Shown piece after piece: positions 7,643 to 12,781 of a stretch of 12,781 nt of DNA. Source of the DNA: a bacterium (GTDB taxonomy: Bacteria; Bacillota_I; Bacilli_A; RFN20; CAG-826); the NCBI GenBank assembly GCA_019421105.1, contig JAHZFY010000027.1:1-12781 (forward strand), written 5' to 3'. Position 1 is the first letter of the stretch. Each line of letters begins with the position of its first letter. A model generated the notes under the pieces. The model was given only the letters and a program-made list of their open reading frames with translations. It was not told the origin of the DNA and searched no databases. Made by a program: the position numbers and the translations under genes.

Positions 7643-7672
7643 GATTAATATATTTATAATATAAGCAATAAC

Positions 7673-8224
7673 TTATTTGTTCATAAATTTATCGATCGAT
7701 TTTAAATTATCTTCATTTTGATAATTAAAAGATGAAGCATCAATATTGATCAATGGATTTTGAAAATTTAATTTGCGATTATTTAAAATGTATTCCTTAA
7801 ACACATCATAATTTAAAAGATTGCCAGAAATATGAACTGGATGACGGTTTTCATTGTGTGCTCTATTTAAAAAGCGCTTATATAAAATATCGACATCCGC
7901 AGTTAGATTTAAGGTTAAAACCTCATAGTTAAACGAACTTATGATTTCATACAATTCATCTAATTCATCTTCATGGAAATTAGCTTCTAAAATAATATTA
8001 TTTCCACTTATTGCGTTCATTTTAAAAGTATAGACCATGAGCTTATAAGTCAATTTAGATAATTTTAAATTTTCTTCTCGATTTTTAAATCCTATCTCAT
8101 CTGCTAAGATTTCTTTTATTGTATCTTTATTTAAACATAGACATTTGTATCTTTTGGATAAGATATTAGAGAAAGTAGATTTACCACAAGCTAAATCGCC
8201 TAATATAATTATTGCTTTTGGCAT
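7673..8224 (-). CDS. P-loop kinase-like ATP-binding protein (AAA_33/zeta-like)
   Basis: The 183-residue protein starts with a Walker A loop, GDLACGKST (9-17), after a hydrophobic beta strand (AIIILG). LNKDTIKEILAD (31-42) matches the D-x-x-x-x-x-L pattern that follows strand 2 in small-molecule kinases. NNIILEANF (75-83) is the Walker-B-like strand, and RFLNRAHNENRHPVH (117-131) is an arginine-rich lid-like segment. This is the layout of P-loop kinases of the AAA_33, gluconate-kinase or zeta-toxin type. The substrate is unknown, and I see no antitoxin partner next to it. AAGGAGG upstream of the ATG is an excellent ribosome site and lies inside the preceding flavoprotein gene, with which it overlaps by 16 nt. 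It is the last gene of the lipase-flavoprotein-kinase unit. Confidence 0.75.
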   Translation of the reverse strand: MPKAIIILGDLACGKSTFSNILSKRYKCLCLNKDTIKEILADEIGFKNREENLKLSKLTYKLMVYTFKMNAISGNNIILEANFHEDELDELYEIISSFNYEVLTLNLTADVDILYKRFLNRAHNENRHPVHISGNLLNYDVFKEYILNNRKLNFQNPLINIDASSFNYQNEDNLKSIDKFMNK

Positions 8225-9576
8225 TTTGCTTCCTCCTTTTTTAAAACATCTTTATATGGTTTTAAAATAAATTTATTCATTTGATTTTTCATCTTTTTTT
8301 GAATTGATGGCACTACCATAAATGAACCCACTAATTTCATCAACAATATGCGTTTTTTATGCTTTTGAGGGAAGGTCTTATAAACGCCGGTTTTTTTATA
8401 AAACTTATGGTCAGCTTTCATTAAACCTCTCATTTCATAAATTAAATCCCTAAAGATTAAAGTGCCACCAACTCCAAGGAAATTTTTTGGCCTATTCATT
8501 TTGTGTTTTAATGCAAAAAGAACGTTTTTACATAGTTTTTGTATTTGTTCGTCGACATTATCTTTTTCATCACAAACGATTCCACTTAAATAAGTTCCAC
8601 CGACTTCACATCTTCCTTCTATAATCGTTTTTAAATTATATTCTTCACTTAAATGTCCACTGATTAAATATCCAATCGGAGTGCCTTCAATGACTTGACG
8701 ATGGCCGTTACAAAATTGTCGATCATCATAAGCTTTCATCTTGCTATGTGTAAAATGATTTATAATTGGAAAAGCATAAATAATAGCGTCAGCATTTTGA
8801 ATTTGTGTTCTTAAAAACGAATCAAATCCATCTTTATAAATGCATTTGCCGCTGACAGCGCAAGAAAAGCATCCAAGACATCCACCATGAAAATTATATT
8901 CATTAATGTTTATATGCCTTACTACATAAGGAAATTCATTTTTAAACTTTTCAATCATGTAGATGGTGTTCATATCATTACTATCATGGCATGATAAAAT
9001 CAACACATCATAAGGACCTTTTTCTTTTTTTAATAATTCCAAGTTTTTATTTATAGTAACTATTTCTTTTAAATGTTTATCCACGCGCTTTTCAAAAATT
9101 TGATTTTCGATATTAAAACATAATTGTTTGAAATACAATTCAATATCTTTTCTTCCACTTTCCTTTGTTAAATCGTCCATATCTAAACATAATCCATTGA
9201 TGTATTTGCCGTTAAAATCAAAAATATTTTCTTTTATAAATTCAGACGCAGTCCAATCATAAAAGTGCTTAGAAGTGGAAATTTGACTCACATATTTATC
9301 GCTTAAATCCAATTTGATATTTTTTAATAATTCAATTAATCTATGTAATTGATATGGAGCAATAAATGTATAAACTGGGTAAGAAAAAATAATGCAATCT
9401 GCATCATGAATCTTTTCTAATAAAGGGGATAAGTTAGTTTCTAAAGCCTTAATTTTTATACCAGCATTAAATATTTCAAAATTATGGTCTTGATGTTTGA
9501 TTTTTAAAAATAAACTAGTTTGTAATGTGATGGAATTATCACCTTTAGGTGAACAATTTATTATTAAAAAATTCAT
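8209..9576 (-). CDS. Double flavodoxin-fold iron-sulfur flavoprotein-like oxidoreductase
   Basis: The 455-residue protein appears to contain two flavodoxin/NAD(P)H-dependent FMN reductase-like domains. The first (about 1-165) has a phosphate-binding type loop, NCSPKGDNSIT (7-17), and an FSYPVYTF segment (64-71). The second (about 188-355) has ILSCHDSND (193-201), the YAFPIINHF segment (267-275), and between them four cysteines, C233, C236, C239 and C245, spaced C-x2-C-x2-C-x5-C. That spacing matches the [4Fe-4S] motif of archaeal and clostridial iron-sulfur flavoproteins. A basic tail (about 360-455) follows, with GVGGTLIFRDLIYEMRGLM at 368-386 and no cysteine cluster. It likely carries electrons between FMN and an Fe-S cluster; donor and acceptor are unknown. 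It begins 2 nt after the lipase stop with AAAGGGG upstream. The N-terminal domain may no longer bind FMN; sequence alone does not settle that. Confidence 0.78.
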   Translation of the reverse strand: MNFLIINCSPKGDNSITLQTSLFLKIKHQDHNFEIFNAGIKIKALETNLSPLLEKIHDADCIIFSYPVYTFIAPYQLHRLIELLKNIKLDLSDKYVSQISTSKHFYDWTASEFIKENIFDFNGKYINGLCLDMDDLTKESGRKDIELYFKQLCFNIENQIFEKRVDKHLKEIVTINKNLELLKKEKGPYDVLILSCHDSNDMNTIYMIEKFKNEFPYVVRHININEYNFHGGCLGCFSCAVSGKCIYKDGFDSFLRTQIQNADAIIYAFPIINHFTHSKMKAYDDRQFCNGHRQVIEGTPIGYLISGHLSEEYNLKTIIEGRCEVGGTYLSGIVCDEKDNVDEQIQKLCKNVLFALKHKMNRPKNFLGVGGTLIFRDLIYEMRGLMKADHKFYKKTGVYKTFPQKHKKRILLMKLVGSFMVVPSIQKKMKNQMNKFILKPYKDVLKKEEAKCQKQ

Positions 9577-9578
9577 TA

Positions 9579-10361
9579 TTAAAATCCCCTTTCAATCAAC
9601 TTATTAATTATGTATTCAAAATTTAATATACTATGTTTTCTTCTATAAAAAAAGCCGATGACGTGAAGATGGGTCATATGTTTAGAATTAGTAAACAAAT
9701 GAAATTCACCCCATTTAGCGGATGATTCATGAACGAACCCATCATGGATTTCATCTTTTGCATATTTAGAAGTTATTATATTGAAAATAAAAAGAAAAAA
9801 ACTATCAAAAATAGAAGATGAGACAGTTAAAAAACTTTGATAAAAAACTTTTTCATTATCACTAACATTTTCATTGAATGTTTTCATGTTCTCACTAGAT
9901 AGTTCTGTTATAACATTTTTAATAGAGCATTGTTCATCTTTAAAAATATAATAAATTTTCTCACAGAATTTAAAAAATAAATTTAAACACACTCTTTTCT
10001 TTTTTAAAAACCAATCAGAAAAAAATAAGCCTTTATTTGGAGTGGAATATAAACTAACAGATGCAATCTTATCTTTAATTTTACTCTTACTAGCGATATA
10101 TCTAGCTTCAATCCCACCTTTTGAATAGCCGATTAAATTCACTTTTTCTGCATGGGTTTGTTCCATAATTTTTTCGATTTGCTCAATTACAACATTGCAA
10201 TTTTCTTCTATGCTAGCAAAAGCATCGTGAATGACATAATAAAAGTTATCGTAACCAATTTTGTTTATTTTTTTCACCAACGATTTGATAGGTGGGTTTA
10301 AAAAATATCTACCTGTCGTGGCTCCATGAATGAATATGATTGGGTAGTGAGTCTTTCGCAT
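9579..10361 (-). CDS. Alpha/beta-hydrolase, triacylglycerol lipase-like
   Basis: The 260-residue product has the pattern of a family-I lipase or esterase. An oxyanion-hole segment IIFIHG (8-13) follows the start. The nucleophile elbow is GYSKGG (78-83) with S80, and a STPNKG segment (106-111) follows, as in true lipases. HDGFVHESSAKWGEF (206-220) carries the likely acid region (D207), and THLHVIG (230-236) carries the likely catalytic histidine, H231. No signal peptide is seen, so it is probably cytoplasmic or acts on internal lipid. The 120-200 stretch is rich in aromatic residues and lysines and may form the lid. It is the first gene after the hydA terminator, preceded by a good promoter 11 nt before the ATG and no Shine-Dalgarno. 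The substrate is not determined. Confidence 0.82.
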   Translation of the reverse strand: MRKTHYPIIFIHGATTGRYFLNPPIKSLVKKINKIGYDNFYYVIHDAFASIEENCNVVIEQIEKIMEQTHAEKVNLIGYSKGGIEARYIASKSKIKDKIASVSLYSTPNKGLFFSDWFLKKKRVCLNLFFKFCEKIYYIFKDEQCSIKNVITELSSENMKTFNENVSDNEKVFYQSFLTVSSSIFDSFFLFIFNIITSKYAKDEIHDGFVHESSAKWGEFHLFTNSKHMTHLHVIGFFYRRKHSILNFEYIINKLIERGF

Positions 10362-10372
10362 AATATGCTTTT

Positions 10373-10400
10373 ATTGTAAATAAAAGTGATACTTTTTCAA
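10373..10400 (-). promoter_or_regulatory. Sigma-A type promoter for the lipase operon
   Basis: On the minus strand TTGAAA (10395-10400) and TACAAT (10373-10378) are separated by 16 nt. Each box differs from the consensus by one base. It lies between the hydA terminator and the lipase gene, where a new promoter is expected. The -10 ends 11 nt before the ATG, so the transcript leader would be about 3-6 nt, and no ribosome-binding site fits in the gap. Confidence 0.65.
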
Positions 10401-10412
10401 TAAAAATATATA

Positions 10413-10446
10413 TTTTATAAAAAAAGCATAGGCGAACCTATGCTTT
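10413..10446 (-). terminator. Rho-independent terminator after hydA
   Basis: Read on the minus strand, a perfect 10-bp stem (AAAGCAUAGG with CCUAUGCUUU, arms 10437-10446 and 10423-10432) is closed by a UUCG tetraloop. It is followed by a run of U residues. It starts 17 nt after the hydA stop codon. The short stable loop and clean U-tail make this a strong terminator that separates the hydrogenase genes from the lipase operon. Confidence 0.93.
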
Positions 10447-10463
10447 AGTGAATTTATTTAAAG

Positions 10464-12233
10464 TTATTTTGGAAATCTTTCTCGATTAGGATTATAGAAT
10501 GTATGAAGCAATTCTTCCGCTTTTTCTGAGCAAGGTTTTCCTAGATATTCATCATATAGTCTAATGATATCTTTATTGTTATGAGATTGTCTAACAACTT
10601 GTCTTTCATCTTCGCTATATAAAACATCAGCGCGTTTTTGACGATATGTATATAAAATATCATCATCTTCATTAGGTAAAAACATTGGTTTAACATATGG
10701 TTGACCACCACCATTTATACAACCACCTGGACATCCCATGATTTCAATGAATGCATATGGAGATTGACCATTTTTAACTTGTTCTAATAATGGTTTAGCA
10801 GATTTCATGCCTGAGGCGATAGCGACTTTTAATACTGTCCCATCAATATTGATTTCTGCATCTTTTACGCCTTGTAAGCCTCTTACTTCTTTAAAAGCAA
10901 TTAACTCGTGTTCTTTATTTGTTAAAGCTTTATAAGCAGTTCTTAATGCAGCTTCCATAACGCCACCAGTAACACCAAAGATGACACCTGCGCCAGAATA
11001 ATCACCTAATAGGTCAGCATCGAATTCTTCTTCAGGTAATTTATGCCAATTGATACCGCTTCTTTTAATCATTCTTGCTAATTCTCTGGTAGTCAAAACA
11101 GCATCGATATCTTTCATGTCATCTCTTCCTTGGCCTGCTCTTTCTTTATCATATTTTTTAGCAGGACATGGCATTATTGTAACAACAAAAATATCTTTTG
11201 GATCAATACCATGTTTTTCTGCATAATATGTCTTTGTAATCGCGCCTTGCATTTGATGAGGTGACTTGCAAGTAGACATATTAGGAATTAATTCTGGATA
11301 AAAATATTCCATATAATTAACCCAACCAGGTGAACAAGATGTAATTTGAGGTAAAACGCCTTTATTTTTCATTCTGATCAATAATTCATTAGCTTCTTCC
11401 ATGATGGTTAAATCAGCCCCAAAATTGACGTCAAATACGCGATAAAAGCCTAAACGATGCAAAGCAGCGACCATTTTTCCTGTGCCAGGAGTGCCAATCT
11501 TATCACCGAATTCTTCCCCGATTGCCGCTCTTACGGCTGGTGCAGTTTGAACGATGACATACTTGCCTTCTTTCATGGCTTTATCAACTTTTGCAATTTC
11601 AGATTTTTCCATCAATGCACCAGTTGGACAAACTAAGACGCATTGACCGCATTGAATGCATGGAGATTTAGCAAAGCTTCTATTTTCTGTTGGACCAACA
11701 TAAGTTTTAAATCCGCGTTTTTGAAAACTCAATACACCGATTCCTTGCAATTCACGGCAAGTTTCTACACATCTACCACACAAAATACATTTTGATGTAT
11801 CTCTAATGATTGATGGAGCGACTTCATCATATGTTGATGGAGTCATTTCACCGATGTATTTGCCTTCTCTTGCACCGACCATCTTAGAAACTTCTAATAA
11901 TTCACATTTGCCATTTTTATCGCATTGTAAGCAGTTTTTATGATGGTTTGATAATAATAATTCAACCGAAGTTCTTCTTGCATCGATAGCCTTTTGAGAA
12001 GAGATGACAATTTCCATGCCATCGTTAACTGGATAAACACATGATGCAACTAAACCTCTTGCGCCTTTAACTTCAACTAGACAAACACGGCAACTTGCTT
12101 TAGAACATCTCCCATCCATGAATGTACATAAGGATGGAATATCATAACCGCATTGGCGGCATGCTTGTAAAACCGTTAAATTTGAATCGACTTGATAGGA
12201 ATGACCTTCAATTTTAATATTCACTTTTGACAT
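10464..12233 (-). CDS. hydA: [FeFe]-hydrogenase catalytic subunit HydA
   Basis: This is the H2-forming/oxidising subunit of a multi-subunit [FeFe] hydrogenase. Residue numbers count from the upstream ATG at 12239; the start used here is M3. Domains in order: plant-type [2Fe-2S] with C38, C50, C53, C67; His-Cys3 [4Fe-4S] with H99, C103, C106, C112; two ferredoxin clusters (C151/154/157/161 and C194/197/200/204); then the H-cluster domain. Its motifs are L1 TSCSPGW (300-306), L2 MPCPAKKYD (356-364) and L3 EIMGCPGGCINGGGQP (499-514). The small C-terminal domain covers about 525-591. The proton-path residues E282, E285, C302 and S322 are present by alignment to the Clostridium pasteurianum enzyme. 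Two deviations stand out: Ser303 at the expected cubane-ligand position, and D364 where Glu is usual. With the NuoF-like HydB just upstream it probably forms an NADH- and ferredoxin-linked (bifurcating) enzyme. Confidence 0.95.
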   Translation of the reverse strand: MSKVNIKIEGHSYQVDSNLTVLQACRQCGYDIPSLCTFMDGRCSKASCRVCLVEVKGARGLVASCVYPVNDGMEIVISSQKAIDARRTSVELLLSNHHKNCLQCDKNGKCELLEVSKMVGAREGKYIGEMTPSTYDEVAPSIIRDTSKCILCGRCVETCRELQGIGVLSFQKRGFKTYVGPTENRSFAKSPCIQCGQCVLVCPTGALMEKSEIAKVDKAMKEGKYVIVQTAPAVRAAIGEEFGDKIGTPGTGKMVAALHRLGFYRVFDVNFGADLTIMEEANELLIRMKNKGVLPQITSCSPGWVNYMEYFYPELIPNMSTCKSPHQMQGAITKTYYAEKHGIDPKDIFVVTIMPCPAKKYDKERAGQGRDDMKDIDAVLTTRELARMIKRSGINWHKLPEEEFDADLLGDYSGAGVIFGVTGGVMEAALRTAYKALTNKEHELIAFKEVRGLQGVKDAEINIDGTVLKVAIASGMKSAKPLLEQVKNGQSPYAFIEIMGCPGGCINGGGQPYVKPMFLPNEDDDILYTYRQKRADVLYSEDERQVVRQSHNNKDIIRLYDEYLGKPCSEKAEELLHTFYNPNRERFPK

Positions 12234-12240
12234 ATCCATT

Positions 12241-12246
12241 CCTCCT
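12241..12246 (-). promoter_or_regulatory. Ribosome-binding site that decides the hydA start
   Basis: The minus strand carries a perfect AGGAGG here, which overlaps the TAG stop codon of hydB. It lies only 1 nt from the ATG at 12239 but 7 nt from the in-frame ATG at 12233. Normal spacing favours 12233, which gives a product starting MSKVNIK and two residues shorter. Confidence 0.8.
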
Positions 12247-12781
12247 ATTTTTTGATGATAGCGCCAAATCTACAACTAGAGATACAAGCACCACATTTAA
12301 TACATTTGCTTTGATCGATGTGATATGGTTCTTTACCGACAACACCGCTGATAGCGTTGACAGGACAATGTCTTGCACACAACGAACATTTCTTACATTT
12401 GTCAGCTTGAATTTCATAAGACATCATCGCCTTACAAATATGAGCTGGACATTTATGATCAACAACGTGAGCAACATATTCATCGTGGAAGTTGTTCATC
12501 GTTGATGTGACTGGGTTTGCAGCAGTTTGACCTAAACCACATACAGAATTGGTTTTGGTGGCTTCTGCTAGTTCTTTTAAATCATCTAAATCTTTTAATG
12601 TACCTTTGCCTTTGGTAATTTTTGTTAATACTTCAAGCATTCTTTTTGTACCGATACGGCATGGTGTACATTTACCACATGATTCATCGCAAATAAATTC
12701 CATGTAGAATTTAGCAACGTCGACCATACAGTTATCTTCGTCCATGACGATTGCGCCACCAGATCCCATCATGGAACCTCT
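12245..12781 (-). CDS. hydB: NuoF-like hydrogenase subunit HydB, C-terminal part (runs off the window)
   Basis: Only the last 178 codons are inside the window; the reading frame stays open to the right edge, so the gene is cut by the window and not broken. The visible part matches the C-terminus of the NADH-oxidising subunit of bifurcating hydrogenases and complex I (NuoF/HydB). The [4Fe-4S] motif SCGKCTPCR gives C35, C38 and C41 (window residue numbers), with the fourth ligand C81 in SVCGLGQ. A two-cluster ferredoxin domain follows (C129/132/135/139 and C160/163/166/170), as found in HydB but not in ordinary NuoF. The FMN- and NADH-binding part lies outside the window. The stop overlaps the hydA ribosome site, so the two genes are co-translated. 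A HydC/NuoE-like gene is expected further upstream. Confidence 0.93.
   Translation of the reverse strand, partial: RGSMMGSGGAIVMDEDNCMVDVAKFYMEFICDESCGKCTPCRIGTKRMLEVLTKITKGKGTLKDLDDLKELAEATKTNSVCGLGQTAANPVTSTMNNFHDEYVAHVVDHKCPAHICKAMMSYEIQADKCKKCSLCARHCPVNAISGVVGKEPYHIDQSKCIKCGACISSCRFGAIIKK

Noticed and set aside
7604..7672. Possible T-box or other riboswitch upstream of cysS
   Set aside because: The gap is only 69 nt and lacks a T-box sequence or terminator/antiterminator pair.
7660..7675. Short inverted repeat ATAAG...CTTAT after the kinase stop codon
   Set aside because: The stem is only 5 AU-rich pairs with no following U-tail, so it is not a credible terminator.
12214..12417. A 67-codon minus-strand ORF overlapping the end of hydB
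   Set aside because: It is a shifted reading of the HydB ferredoxin domain; the hydB frame has all eight cluster cysteines and is clearly the real one.

Overview
The window is an AT-rich, gene-dense stretch in which every supported gene lies on the minus strand. Genes are packed with 1 to 16 nt overlaps or short gaps, and no stretch longer than about 100 nt lacks a gene. UGA is a real stop codon here: the EcfA2 gene ends in TGA overlapping the ecfT ATG, and tryptophan uses TGG. This argues against Mycoplasma/Spiroplasma code. The order cysS - rlmB - sigH-like, a group II ECF transporter core next to truA, the MGRHFEVR-type YebC, and an NADH-linked [FeFe] hydrogenase together suggest an anaerobic, fermentative low-GC Bacillota, perhaps Erysipelotrichia or a Mollicutes-related Bacilli lineage such as the RF39 or Izemoplasma groups. 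The exact taxon is inference.

In the direction of transcription (right to left): (1) 12781-10413 holds the end of a NuoF-like hydrogenase subunit (HydB) and the complete catalytic [FeFe]-hydrogenase subunit (HydA), closed by a hairpin terminator with a UUCG loop. (2) 10400-7673 starts with a good promoter and carries three tightly linked genes: a family-I-like lipase/esterase, a double-flavodoxin protein with an iron-sulfur-flavoprotein cysteine motif, and a small P-loop kinase-like protein. (3) 7642-4151 carries cysS, an mgtC/sapB membrane protein, rlmB and a divergent SigH-like sigma factor. It resembles the Bacillus cysS-mrnC-rlmB-yacP-sigH block, with mgtC in the mrnC place and yacP absent. 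(4) 4140-852 carries ecfA1, ecfA2, ecfT and truA, coupled by overlapping stop and start codons. (5) 849-33 is a YebC/PmpR-family gene, possibly with its own promoter, closed by a hairpin terminator.

The hydrogenase subunits would couple NADH and ferredoxin oxidation to H2 formation. The ECF core (EcfA1/A2/T) energises uptake of vitamins or metals through S-components that are not in this window. CysS, RlmB, TruA and YebC serve translation.

The points most worth a second look are: a serine where the hydrogenase cubane ligand is expected (TSCSPGW); operon-leading genes whose -10 boxes sit only 8-11 nt before the ATG with no Shine-Dalgarno, which suggests leaderless mRNAs; a 2-codon mini-ORF overlapping the ecfA1 start; a degenerate SigH recognisable by synteny and fold-level pattern; and the lipase/Fe-S flavoprotein/kinase operon, whose joint function I do not recognise. 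I saw no mobile element, CRISPR array, tRNA or rRNA.
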